Of a stretch of DNA of 26,940 nt, positions 1 through 7,570 are shown piece by piece; within the stretch, counting starts at the first letter, position 1, and the number at the start of each line of letters is the position of its first letter. Position numbers and translations under genes: made by a program. Origin of the DNA: Methylophilaceae bacterium (GTDB lineage Bacteria; Pseudomonadota; Gammaproteobacteria; Burkholderiales; Methylophilaceae); contig CANCPF010000023.1 of the NCBI GenBank assembly GCA_947379975.1, positions 1 to 26,940 on the forward strand, given 5' to 3'. Under the pieces are notes generated by a model that made no database searches, was not told the origin of the DNA, and was given only the letters and a program-made list of their open reading frames with translations.

Positions 1-987
1 CATGGCCTGTATCCACAGCTCACTTTCATTCAGTGCAGGTATGTAGTGGTATTCACCACCGCCGGCATGGGTGAATATTTCTTTACCTTCCATGGCGATT
101 TCTTCCAGCGTTTCTAGGCAATCGCTGCTGAATCCTGGGCAAATCACATCAATACGATTGGTTTTTGCTTTGCCTAAATCCTCTAGCGTGCTGGCTAAAT
201 AAGGTTTTAACCATTCTTGTTTACCAAATCTAGATTGAAAAGCGACGGTGTATTCATCTTTAGTTAATTCTAAAGATTCTGCTAAAAGTCGTGCTGTTTT
301 GTGGCATTCGCAATGATAGGGGTCGCCTTTCATTAGATGAAATTTTGGTAGGCCATGAAAACTCATCACTAATTTATTTGGCTTGCCGTTAAGTTGCCAA
401 TGTTCGCGCACGCTACCAGCCAATGCAGAAATGTATGCCGGATGATCATGGTAATGACGAATGCTACGAATAGCGGGCATATTGCGTGTTTTCAGTAACA
501 CCCGCCAAACGGCGTCCATCGCGCTGCCGGTACTGCTGGCAGCATATTGTGGATATAGCGGAAACACTAAAATGCGGTCGCAATGTTGCGCACGTAGTTT
601 ATCAATGGCTGATTGCATGCTTGGGTTGCCGTAGCTCATGCCTAATGCTACGGCAAATGGTGAGTTGATTTTTTTGCTTAAGTTATCGTCTAGCAAGCTA
701 GTTTGTTTTTGTGCATGGGCTAGTAATGGCGAGCCTTGGTTTGTCCAAACTTGCGCATATTTAGCTGCTGATTTTTTTGGACGCACGACTAGAATGATGC
801 AATGTAAGATCCAGCACCAAATGAAACGTGGGATTTCTACTACGCGTCTGTCCATTAAAAATTGGCCTAAATAACGGCGTAGCGCAGGCGCGTTGGCTGC
901 ATCTGGCGTGCCTAAGTTAGCGAGTAAAATGCCGACGTTAAGTGTATCGCCGTGTTTAAATGGTGGTTCTTGATTGAAGTAAGCCAT
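1..987 (-). CDS. hemH: Ferrochelatase, C-terminus cut by window edge
   Basis: This gene inserts Fe2+ into protoporphyrin IX, the last step of haem synthesis, at the inner face of the cytoplasmic membrane. Reading the complement of 987-1 gives 329 codons without a stop, from ATG (MAYFNQEPPF) to the window edge, so the 3' end is missing. Visible family signatures are the N-terminal GILLANLGTP, the active-site SFHGLP with its metal-binding histidine, and QSRFG followed by a W-x-x-P-Y segment. A CPGFSSDCLETLEE block follows, with the acidic residues expected near the metal channel. Bacterial ferrochelatases are commonly about 320-370 residues, so only a short tail is lost. It lies 73 bp downstream of hrcA in the same direction and may be co-transcribed. 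No strong Shine-Dalgarno precedes the ATG. The identity is secure. Confidence 0.96.
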   Translation of the reverse strand, partial: MAYFNQEPPFKHGDTLNVGILLANLGTPDAANAPALRRYLGQFLMDRRVVEIPRFIWCWILHCIILVVRPKKSAAKYAQVWTNQGSPLLAHAQKQTSLLDDNLSKKINSPFAVALGMSYGNPSMQSAIDKLRAQHCDRILVFPLYPQYAASSTGSAMDAVWRVLLKTRNMPAIRSIRHYHDHPAYISALAGSVREHWQLNGKPNKLVMSFHGLPKFHLMKGDPYHCECHKTARLLAESLELTKDEYTVAFQSRFGKQEWLKPYLASTLEDLGKAKTNRIDVICPGFSSDCLETLEEIAMEGKEIFTHAGGGEYHYIPALNESELWIQAM

Positions 988-1060
988 ATTTTATGATCAG
1001 ATCTTTTTTAATATTATTTAAAAATTGTTTTAAGATTTAGCGTTCTTAGAAACTAAAAAG

Positions 1061-2077
1061 CTAGTGATTAGAGAGCGCATTTGATAAAAGTTTCGCGGTA
1101 ATATCGACAATCGGAATTATGCGCTCGTAAGCCATTCTTGTTGGACCAATCACGCCCAGCGTGCCGACCACTTGTCCATCCGCCTCATAAGGCGCAGTGA
1201 TCATGCTACATTCATCTAAAGGTAAGTAGCCGCTTTCACCGCCGATGAATATATGAATGCCTTCCGCGCGCTGGCTGGTATCCAATAATTGCATTAATGA
1301 AGTCCGGCTTTCAAAAACCTCAAATAGTTTACGCAAACTATTTACGTTGGTAGAAAGTTCATCCACTTGCAATAAGTTACGCTCACCGGCTATCACTACG
1401 CCATCTTTATCGTTATCCACGGCTTTGCTGCTGGCATCTAGTGCGGCAGACATCAAGCGGTTCATATCAGTTTGCATTTGCTTGAGTTCTAGGTGCAACT
1501 TTTGTTGTACTTCATCAAAGGTTTGCCCTGAAAAATTAGCGTTAAAATAATTGCTGGCCTGAGTCAGCTCACTTGGCGAATAAGGTTTATCGGCAATGAT
1601 GATGCGATTTTGCACATTGCCATCGCTAGTGACGATAATTACCAACACTCTTTTATCGGATAAAGGTAAAAATTCTAAATGTTTGAAGGCAATGCGCTTG
1701 CGTTTAGGAATCATCACTAAGCCGGCAAATTGAGTTAGCTGCGAAAGCATGTCGGCCGCGCTGTTAATTAATTCGCTAGGATTTGGTGAAGATAAACCGT
1801 TTTTTAGGTGCTGGATGGCTTGTGTATTTAGTGGCTGTACCGTAAGTAAAGAATCTACGAATAGACGATAACCTTTTTGTGTTGGAATGCGCCCAGCGGA
1901 AGTGTGTGGGCTGGCGATGAAGCCTAGCTGCTCCAAATCACTCATGACATTACGAATGGTTGCAGCACTGACGTCCAAACCGGAATGTTGTAACAATGTG
2001 CGTGAACCTATCGGCTGACCATCACTAATATAGTGTTCAACTAAGGTTTTAAGTAATATTTGCGCGCGCTTGTCCAC
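1061..2077 (-). CDS. hrcA: Heat-inducible transcription repressor HrcA
   Basis: HrcA is the repressor that binds CIRCE operators of groE/dnaK-type heat-shock operons and is folded by GroEL. The 338-residue product has the N-terminal winged helix (about residues 1-75) with the hallmark run SAATIRNVMSDLEQLGF followed by SPHTSAGRIPT. The C-terminal half carries the conserved IFIGGE and the terminal GVIGPTRMAYE segment. Length matches the family (about 340). The start is GTG: an in-frame TAA lies two codons upstream, so no earlier start is possible. A 15-bp tandem repeat lies directly upstream of the start. It is divergent from nadK and upstream of hemH. No complete CIRCE palindrome is visible in its own promoter region. 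Confidence 0.96.
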   Translation of the reverse strand: MDKRAQILLKTLVEHYISDGQPIGSRTLLQHSGLDVSAATIRNVMSDLEQLGFIASPHTSAGRIPTQKGYRLFVDSLLTVQPLNTQAIQHLKNGLSSPNPSELINSAADMLSQLTQFAGLVMIPKRKRIAFKHLEFLPLSDKRVLVIIVTSDGNVQNRIIIADKPYSPSELTQASNYFNANFSGQTFDEVQQKLHLELKQMQTDMNRLMSAALDASSKAVDNDKDGVVIAGERNLLQVDELSTNVNSLRKLFEVFESRTSLMQLLDTSQRAEGIHIFIGGESGYLPLDECSMITAPYEADGQVVGTLGVIGPTRMAYERIIPIVDITAKLLSNALSNH

Positions 2078-2081
2078 TGAT

Positions 2082-2126
2082 TAATGTTTCCGTGACTAAT
2101 GTTTCCGAGATTGGTGTTTCTGAGTG
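2082..2126. repeat. Three 15-bp tandem repeats at the hrcA start
   Basis: Three head-to-tail 15-bp copies run TAATGTTTCCGTGAC (2082-2096), TAATGTTTCCGAGAT (2097-2111) and a degenerate TGGTGTTTCTGAGTG (2112-2126). They begin 5 bp upstream of the hrcA GTG. On the hrcA strand each copy carries (C/T)(C/T/A)GGAAACA or a near variant, so the copy nearest the start supplies the only GGAA purine run available as a ribosome binding site. They are non-coding, because hrcA has an in-frame stop there. Confidence 0.75.
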
Positions 2127-2180
2127 CGTCAATAAAGTAATATTATTAAGATGGGTATTTTGCCTTAATTTAACAAGGGC

Positions 2181-2210
2181 TTGGTAATTTTAGTGATTAA
2201 ATTGTATAAA
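2181..2210 (+). promoter_or_regulatory. Candidate sigma70 promoter for nadK-recN
   Basis: TTGGTA at 2181-2186 and TATAAA at 2205-2210 are separated by 18 bp, about 78 bp upstream of the nadK ATG in the hrcA-nadK divergent region. Each hexamer is a reasonable match to the sigma70 consensus (4/6 and 5/6). Assigned by eye only. Confidence 0.45.
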
Positions 2211-2287
2211 TCCAGTTAATTTGTAATTACATCATTTAGTTTGCTGTTTTTCTTTGTATCAGCACGCAACTGTGATTTAATTTCGAC

Positions 2288-3157
2288 ATGCAAAATTCGT
2301 TTAAATCCATCGCCATTATTGGTAAATACATGAACCCCGCCGCGCTGCAACATATGCGAGCAGATTTGGTGACTTTGGCGCAGCATTTGCAGTCAAAAAA
2401 TATAAAAGTATGTATCGAATCGCAAACCGCAAAACACGCACAATTAACTGAATTTACCGTGGTGTCGCTGGATGATATTGGCCATAAAGCGGATATGGCG
2501 ATTGTGATGGGTGGCGACGGCACAATGTTGAGCGTAGCACGTAGCTTAATCGAGGCGGAAGTGCCCTTAGTTGGCGTCAATCGGGGGCGCTTTGGCTTTT
2601 TAACAGATTTACGTGCAGAGGATATGTTGTTAGAGGTAGACCGGATTCTGGCTGGTGAGTTTATTAAAGAGCCACGTATGCTGCTGGCCACCGATGTGAT
2701 TAGGCAAGGTAAAATATTCCACTCTAATTATGCTTTAAATGATGTGGTGATTAAAAGCGGCTTACGTTTAATTGAGCTGGAAGTAAGTATTGATAATATG
2801 TTCGTACATAAGCAGCGTAGTGACGGCCTTATTTTAAGTACGCCAACCGGTACTACTGCTTATGCGCTTTCTGCCGGTGGCCCAATATTACACCCAAATC
2901 TAGAGGCGATTACGCTGGTGCCGATTTGTCCGCATACTTTGAGTAATCGGCCGATTGCAGTGAATAGCACGAGTAAAATTGAAGTGAGTTTGGTGTATTT
3001 TGATGAGGCACAAATTAGTTTTGATGGCCAATATCAATTTACCTTAGAAGTCGGCGACACGGTAGTAGTTAAGCGAGCTGAAAAAACCATTTCATTACTT
3101 CATCCTAGTGATTATTGTTATTTTGATATGCTGCGCAATAAACTTAACTGGGGTTAA
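2288..3157 (+). CDS. nadK: NAD kinase
   Basis: Phosphorylates NAD+ to NADP+ using ATP or polyphosphate in the cytoplasm, and so supplies the NADPH pool. The 289-residue length equals the usual proteobacterial size (about 292). Diagnostic motifs are visible: the GGDGTML catalytic loop near residue 75, NRGRFGFLTD near 97, the NDVVIKSG segment near 152, and the SDGLILSTPTGTTAYALSAGGP block near 180 that binds NAD. The ATG at 2288 has no clear Shine-Dalgarno, but no better in-frame start is evident. It is divergent from hrcA and 63 bp upstream of recN, so a nadK-recN transcript is likely. Confidence 0.97.
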   Translation: MQNSFKSIAIIGKYMNPAALQHMRADLVTLAQHLQSKNIKVCIESQTAKHAQLTEFTVVSLDDIGHKADMAIVMGGDGTMLSVARSLIEAEVPLVGVNRGRFGFLTDLRAEDMLLEVDRILAGEFIKEPRMLLATDVIRQGKIFHSNYALNDVVIKSGLRLIELEVSIDNMFVHKQRSDGLILSTPTGTTAYALSAGGPILHPNLEAITLVPICPHTLSNRPIAVNSTSKIEVSLVYFDEAQISFDGQYQFTLEVGDTVVVKRAEKTISLLHPSDYCYFDMLRNKLNWG

Positions 3158-3220
3158 TTTTTATCAGTAGCCATTAGCAAAATTTTTATGAATTTAACTT
3201 TCAGGTTTAGTTGAAATCCT

Positions 3221-4927
3221 ATGTTGCACAGTCTTTCCATACGTGATTTTGTGATCGTCAATCAACTCGATTTAGAGTTCGAGGCAGGTTTTACCGTATT
3301 AACCGGTGAAACAGGTGCCGGAAAATCTATTTTAATCGACGCGCTATCGCTAGCTTTAGGCGCGCGTGGTGAGGGCGGCGTGACTCGCACAGGTTGCGAT
3401 AAAGCAGAAATTAGCGCTATTTTTAGTATCGCTAATAACCTTGAGGCCAGCGCTTGGCTAGCAGAAGCCGAGCTAGAAAATGATGGTCAGGAACTGGTTT
3501 TACGCCGCGTAATGTTTGCCGATGGCCGGTCACGTGCTTATATCAATGGCGCAACTGTTACGGTATCGCAGTTAAAAGAGTTGGGCGAATTGTTGGTGGA
3601 TATTTACAGCCAAAATGCCCATCACTCACTACTAAAGCCGGCTACGCAACGATTGGTATTAGATAATTTCGGTGGACTTTCAGCGTTGGCATCACAAGTT
3701 TCAGCGCACTTTAAAATTTGGCACAAGCTTCATCAACAACGCTTAGAATCTGAAAAAAATGCCAGTCAATATGCGGACGAGTTTGCCGAACTGCGCGATA
3801 AAGCGCGAGAGTTAGCGCAGTTATCACTCACCGCTATTGAGTGGGATGAGTTGCAACAAGAGCATTTGCGCTTATCAAATGGGGCTAGTCTAATTACTGG
3901 TGGCGAACAATGCCGAGATTTGTTGAGTGAAGGCGAATTATCAGCCATACGCTTACTTTCACAAGTGCAGCACAAGCTTCAACAGTTGCGCGAATATGAT
4001 ACTGAAATTAGTGAGGCTGTTGAAACGCTTGATTCGGCGATGATACAACTGGAAGAAACGGATCGATTTTTAAATCGATATCTTCAGCGTGCCGATCTTG
4101 ATCCATCTAGGCTGGCAGAACTAGATGCGAGAATCCAAAATATACATAATGTGTCACGTAAATACCGCGTACAACCTGAAGAAATTGCTGCGTTATTAGC
4201 ACAATCGCAAGCGCGTATGGCAGAGCTCGCATTATTTGCCAACGATGGTGAATTGGCTAAACAAGAAGCACAAGCGCTTTCTGCATACATGCAGTTGGCT
4301 AACAGTTTGAGTGAAGGCCGCCAGCTAGCGGCAGTCAAATTAAGCACACAAATTAGCGCAGAAATGCAGCGTCTATCTTTAAGTGGTGGTAAGTTCGAGG
4401 TGGCGCTTAGCTCGAATGATAAAGATGTATCAGGAAAGATATCGCAAACGCCTAATGTAAACGGGCTGGAGCAGGTGGAATTTTTAGTGGCAGGTCACGC
4501 TGGCGTTGCCGCTAAGCCGCTGGCTAAAACAGCTTCGGGTGGTGAGTTATCTCGCATTAGCTTGGCGATACGTGTGGTGACCGCACAAAAAGAAAGTGTT
4601 CCAACCATGATATTCGACGAGGTTGATGTTGGAATTGGCGGTGGCGTGGCCGAGGTTGTCGGGCAATTACTTAAACAATTAGGTGAGTCAGTAAATGATG
4701 GAAGCATTAGTCAACGCCAAGTGTTAGTCATCACTCACTTGCCGCAAGTAGCGGCGTTGGGCTCGCATCACCTGCGCGTTAGTAAATCTTTAGTCAATGC
4801 GCAAACGCTCAGCACTATTGCTGTACTGGATGAAACTGAGCGGGTTGAAGAAATTGCTAGAATGCTAGGCGGCTTAGAAATTACAGAAATGACTCGGCAG
4901 CATGCAAAAGAAATGCTGGCACTTTAA
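3221..4927 (+). CDS. recN: DNA repair protein RecN (SMC-like ATPase)
   Basis: RecN is an SMC-family ATPase acting with RecA in double-strand break repair. The 568-residue protein (E. coli form about 553) has the ABC head halves at the ends. Walker A GETGAGKS is near residue 29. The central region (about 150-370) is Glu/Gln/Leu-rich and helical, consistent with the short coiled coil. The ABC signature ASGGELSR is near 432 and Walker B TMIFDEVDVGIGG near 460, followed by the VITHLPQVAA switch histidine region. It follows nadK by 63 bp and converges on fur. I looked for a LexA-type SOS box upstream and did not see one, so SOS control is not supported by the sequence. Confidence 0.97.
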   Translation: MLHSLSIRDFVIVNQLDLEFEAGFTVLTGETGAGKSILIDALSLALGARGEGGVTRTGCDKAEISAIFSIANNLEASAWLAEAELENDGQELVLRRVMFADGRSRAYINGATVTVSQLKELGELLVDIYSQNAHHSLLKPATQRLVLDNFGGLSALASQVSAHFKIWHKLHQQRLESEKNASQYADEFAELRDKARELAQLSLTAIEWDELQQEHLRLSNGASLITGGEQCRDLLSEGELSAIRLLSQVQHKLQQLREYDTEISEAVETLDSAMIQLEETDRFLNRYLQRADLDPSRLAELDARIQNIHNVSRKYRVQPEEIAALLAQSQARMAELALFANDGELAKQEAQALSAYMQLANSLSEGRQLAAVKLSTQISAEMQRLSLSGGKFEVALSSNDKDVSGKISQTPNVNGLEQVEFLVAGHAGVAAKPLAKTASGGELSRISLAIRVVTAQKESVPTMIFDEVDVGIGGGVAEVVGQLLKQLGESVNDGSISQRQVLVITHLPQVAALGSHHLRVSKSLVNAQTLSTIAVLDETERVEEIARMLGGLEITEMTRQHAKEMLAL

Positions 4928-5008
4928 TAGCGGCTAACTTTCAAATCACCAGAAAACTTTAGATCGTCAGTAAATTTTGGATTTTGAAAATAAGCGGCCA
5001 ATGCCAGC

Positions 5009-5431
5009 TTAATTTTTATTGCAAGGCAGATCTTTACACACAACGTAAATGGTTAAAGAATGATCTTGTATTTCAAAGCCTAGCGATTCAGCGGCTTCTT
5101 GTTGTCTTTTTTCAATTTCTGCGTCATAAAACTCTTCAACCCGACCACATTTTACGCAGACGATATGGTCGTGATGGCCGCCATTATCCAGTTCAAATAC
5201 CGCTTTACCACTTTCAAAATGATGGCGTATTAATAAGCCCGCTTGTTCAAATTGCATTAATACACGGTAAACCGTGGCCAAGCCAACGTCTTCACCTGAA
5301 TTGAGCATGATTTTGTAAACATCTTCAGCCGATAAATGCCGCTCCTTACTATTTTCAAACAGACTTAATACTTTTAGTCTAGGAAGCGTAGCTTTAAGGC
5401 CGGCATTTTTTAACTCTTGTTGATCTTGCAT
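5009..5431 (-). CDS. fur: Ferric uptake regulator Fur
   Basis: Fe2+-responsive dimeric repressor of iron acquisition genes. The 140-residue product has an N-terminal winged helix (residues about 1-80, with LATVYRVLMQFEQAGL as recognition region) and a C-terminal metal/dimerisation domain. Metal ligands are visible: the HH pair at 70-71, the HHDH cluster at 86-89, a CxxC at C92/C95, and a second C-x4-C pair at C132/C137 that would complete a structural Zn site. That makes it a classical Fur rather than a Zur or PerR. It is divergent from bamE, an arrangement common in proteobacteria, and converges on recN. No typical Fur box is apparent in the 102-bp divergent region. Confidence 0.96.
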   Translation of the reverse strand: MQDQQELKNAGLKATLPRLKVLSLFENSKERHLSAEDVYKIMLNSGEDVGLATVYRVLMQFEQAGLLIRHHFESGKAVFELDNGGHHDHIVCVKCGRVEEFYDAEIEKRQQEAAESLGFEIQDHSLTIYVVCKDLPCNKN

Positions 5432-5533
5432 ATTGATTTGCTCTTAATAGTTGTTTGCCACAATTAATAGTGACAGTGTTTTGGTTGCTTCACTACGTGT
5501 TATATTAACGCTTATTCAAATTAAAGTCATAAT

Positions 5534-6376
5534 ATGCGTAACTTAATCATTCTTTTAGCTTTTTTATGTGCCTCTTGCGGCACTGCTTTGCCGACAATAA
5601 AGCCTTATAAATTAGATATACAACAAGGCAATGTGGTGACCTCTAAAATGTTACTGCAACTACGTCCTGGTATGACGAAATCGCAAGTGCGCTTTATTAT
5701 GGGGACGCCACTTATACAAGATAGCTTCCATGGTAACCGTTGGGATTATGTGTATCAAATGCGCGAAAGCGGAAAAATTATCGAACAACGTCGTGTGATT
5801 TTAGATTTTGAAAATGAATTATTGAAAACGGTTCGTGGTGATGTGATTGCTACAGCTGCTGATAAAGCATCTGCAGATGAAAATATTGGTACGCGTGTGA
5901 TTAATCCTAGCGCCAAGCCAGAAGAAAAAAGTTTAATGAATAAGCTTAAATTTTGGCAAAAAGATGAGGCCGAAGTTGCTAAAGAAAAAGCAGCAGAAAA
6001 AGCTAAGGCAATAGAAGCTGACAAGCTAAAGGCTGAAGAAGCTGCAAAAAAAGCGGCTAAATTAAATGCCAAAACTGTCGCGCCAGTGGAGCCGCCTCAG
6101 CCTGTGCCAGTCGCACCAATTGAGCCGGCTACAGTTGTGCCTGAATCTAAGCCGACAGAAACGTCGGCAGCTGCGACTGCGGACACGTTGAATGGCAAAG
6201 AATCTTCATCTGGCATGAAGTTAGAGCGAACCTTAAATTTGCCAACTGAAGAGCCCTTAGCTAAGCCAGCATCGACGACAAAAGCCGCTAATAAAGTGAC
6301 GCCAAAGCCTAAAGATTTGCCAGCTGAAAGTGAGCCAAGTTACTTTGATAAGATGCTTGAAAAAATTGGTTTCTAA
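5534..6376 (+). CDS. bamE: BamE lipoprotein with long Lys/Glu/Ala- and Pro-rich tail
   Basis: BamE (SmpA/OmlA) is the lipoprotein subunit of the BAM complex that inserts beta-barrel proteins in the outer membrane. Residues 1-15 form a lipoprotein signal ending in a CAS-Cys lipobox, with predicted lipidated Cys15. Residues about 30-105 are the SmpA/OmlA fold with QLRPGMTKSQVRFIMGTP and NRWDYVY. Beyond about residue 108 the protein departs from short relatives (E. coli 113 residues). It continues with an Ala/Lys/Glu-rich, probably helical stretch (about 144-180), a Pro-rich linker (about 182-210), then a polar tail ending in the short hydrophobic FDKMLEKIGF. A similar amphipathic patch (SLMNKLKFW) precedes the helical stretch. 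The tail may span periplasm or peptidoglycan, by analogy with TolA; that role is inference. It is divergent from fur and upstream of dapB. Confidence 0.93.
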   Translation: MRNLIILLAFLCASCGTALPTIKPYKLDIQQGNVVTSKMLLQLRPGMTKSQVRFIMGTPLIQDSFHGNRWDYVYQMRESGKIIEQRRVILDFENELLKTVRGDVIATAADKASADENIGTRVINPSAKPEEKSLMNKLKFWQKDEAEVAKEKAAEKAKAIEADKLKAEEAAKKAAKLNAKTVAPVEPPQPVPVAPIEPATVVPESKPTETSAAATADTLNGKESSSGMKLERTLNLPTEEPLAKPASTTKAANKVTPKPKDLPAESEPSYFDKMLEKIGF

Positions 6377-6430
6377 GGCTAGATATAATTTTTAGCGCAC
6401 ACATAAATATTAAGTATGGGTATTAAAGTA

Positions 6431-7240
6431 ATGGCAAATCCGTTAAAAGTAGTAATCGCTGGTTGTTCAGGTCGCATGGGTCATGTGCTGTTGGAATGTG
6501 TATTTGCAGATACTGATTTAGTCCTGCACGGCGCATTGGATAGAGCAGATAATCCGCAATTAGGCCGTGATGCCGGCGAGCAGTTAGGTAAAGTTTCTGG
6601 TGTGAAAGTCACGGATAATATTGATGACGCTTTAAAAAATGCCGATGTGCTAGTTGATTTTACGCGCCCAGAAGCGAGTATGTTGTACTTGGCGGCTTGC
6701 CAAAAGCATCAAGTGAAAATGATTATTGGCACAACAGGCTTTTCTGCTGAGGAAAAGCAGGTTATTGAGGCTGCTGCCAAAAATGTGGCGATAGTATTTG
6801 CGCCTAATATGAGTGTGGGCGTGACGCTGCTGATTAACCTTGTGCAATCTGCCGCAAAAGTGCTAAATGAAGGTTATGACATCGAAATTATCGAAGCGCA
6901 TCACCGCCATAAAGTTGATGCGCCATCTGGTACAGCGCTTCGTTTAGGTGAAGCAGCCGCTAGCGCGCTGGGTAGAGATTTGGCAGATTGCGCAGTGTAT
7001 GGCCGAGAAGGCGTAACCGGCGAGCGTGATCCTAGTACGATTGGTTTCGCAACTGTGCGCGGTGGTGATGTTGTGGGCGACCATACCGTTCTGTTTGCTG
7101 GCATTGGTGAACGCGTTGAGTTGACACATAAGGCTAGCAGTCGCGCAACATTTGCTTTGGGCGCATTACGCGCGGCAAAGTTTTTAGCTGATAAAAATAG
7201 TGGCTTATTTGACATGCAGGATGTATTAAATTTGCGTTAA
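6431..7240 (+). CDS. dapB: 4-hydroxy-tetrahydrodipicolinate reductase
   Basis: Cytoplasmic NAD(P)H-dependent reductase of the lysine/meso-diaminopimelate pathway. The Rossmann motif GCSGRMG is at the N-terminus, GTTGF near residue 100, and the catalytic EAHHRHKVDAPSGTA block near 155, holding the His and Lys pairs of the family; length is 269 residues. I chose the ATG at 6431 because the product then begins MANPLKVVIAG as relatives do. An in-frame ATG at 6416 would add five residues, and neither start has a good Shine-Dalgarno. It follows bamE by 54 bp with no terminator seen between, so read-through from the bamE promoter is likely. Confidence 0.96.
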   Translation: MANPLKVVIAGCSGRMGHVLLECVFADTDLVLHGALDRADNPQLGRDAGEQLGKVSGVKVTDNIDDALKNADVLVDFTRPEASMLYLAACQKHQVKMIIGTTGFSAEEKQVIEAAAKNVAIVFAPNMSVGVTLLINLVQSAAKVLNEGYDIEIIEAHHRHKVDAPSGTALRLGEAAASALGRDLADCAVYGREGVTGERDPSTIGFATVRGGDVVGDHTVLFAGIGERVELTHKASSRATFALGALRAAKFLADKNSGLFDMQDVLNLR

Positions 7241-7425
7241 TTTCTTAGTGTTTTTTCTTGATACACTGAAAAATTGCTTATTTAGTCTCATTTAAACTAA
7301 GCGCTTTACTAATAAACACGCGGTGCCAGCTCACTTTGTGCAATAGGCTTAATTATTCGCTGCTATTTTTAAACGGATTTTTTGCTTTTAAATCGCTGAA
7401 CAAAAGACCTATTTGCAATGTAACG

Positions 7426-7454
7426 TTGAAATGTAAGCCGGTTTTCGCTATAAT
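7426..7454 (+). promoter_or_regulatory. Strong sigma70 promoter for carAB
   Basis: TTGAAA (7426-7431) and a perfect TATAAT (7449-7454) with the optimal 17-bp spacer give a near-consensus promoter. It sits in the 330-bp gap between dapB and carA. The predicted transcription start near 7461 leaves a leader of about 110 nt before the carA GTG. The rest of this gap upstream (7241-7425) holds no gene I could identify. Confidence 0.75.
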
Positions 7455-7466
7455 TCGTTAATTCTG

Positions 7467-7525
7467 AAACGGGAAGAGTATAAAAACTCATCCCGTTTTG
7501 CGTATCTGCCATCCGTTCACGATGG
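7467..7525 (+). promoter_or_regulatory. Structured carA leader with two hairpins
   Basis: The first hairpin has arms AAACGGGA-A-GAGT (7467-7479) and ACTC-A-TCCCGTTT (7486-7498) around an ATAAAA loop: twelve pairs with one A-A mismatch. It is predicted to start within about six nucleotides of the transcript 5' end. A second, smaller hairpin pairs CCATC (7509-7513) with GATGG (7521-7525). The first stem is followed only by TTTTG (its last T's lie in the stem), so it is not a classical terminator. A role in pyrimidine/arginine-responsive control or mRNA stability is inference. Confidence 0.55.
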
Positions 7526-7570
7526 TCTAAGAGCAAAAAATTAATTAACGCTGTAAAACAAGGAGTTACC

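Noticed and set aside
486..874. Plus-strand open frames opposite hemH
   Set aside because: The complementary strand encodes ferrochelatase with full motifs through the whole stretch; these are shadows.
2119..2132. GAGTGC half of a CIRCE operator upstream of hrcA
   Set aside because: The second half (TTAGCACTC at nine-base spacing) is absent, and the hexamer belongs to the degenerate third tandem repeat.
2236..2691. Open frame of 151 codons on the minus strand opposite nadK
   Set aside because: It is a Ser/Lys-rich antisense shadow of nadK with no ribosome binding site or family resemblance.
3158..3220. Possible LexA/SOS box before recN
   Set aside because: No CTG-N10-CAG-type palindrome is present in the 63-bp gap, so SOS control is not supported.
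5432..5533. Fur autoregulation box between fur and bamE
   Set aside because: The region is AT-rich, but no GATAAT-type hexamer array or 19-bp palindrome could be found.
7521..7529. Mini leader ORF (ATG GTC TAA) in the carA leader
   Set aside because: Two codons with no ribosome binding site; it overlaps the second hairpin arm and is likely chance.
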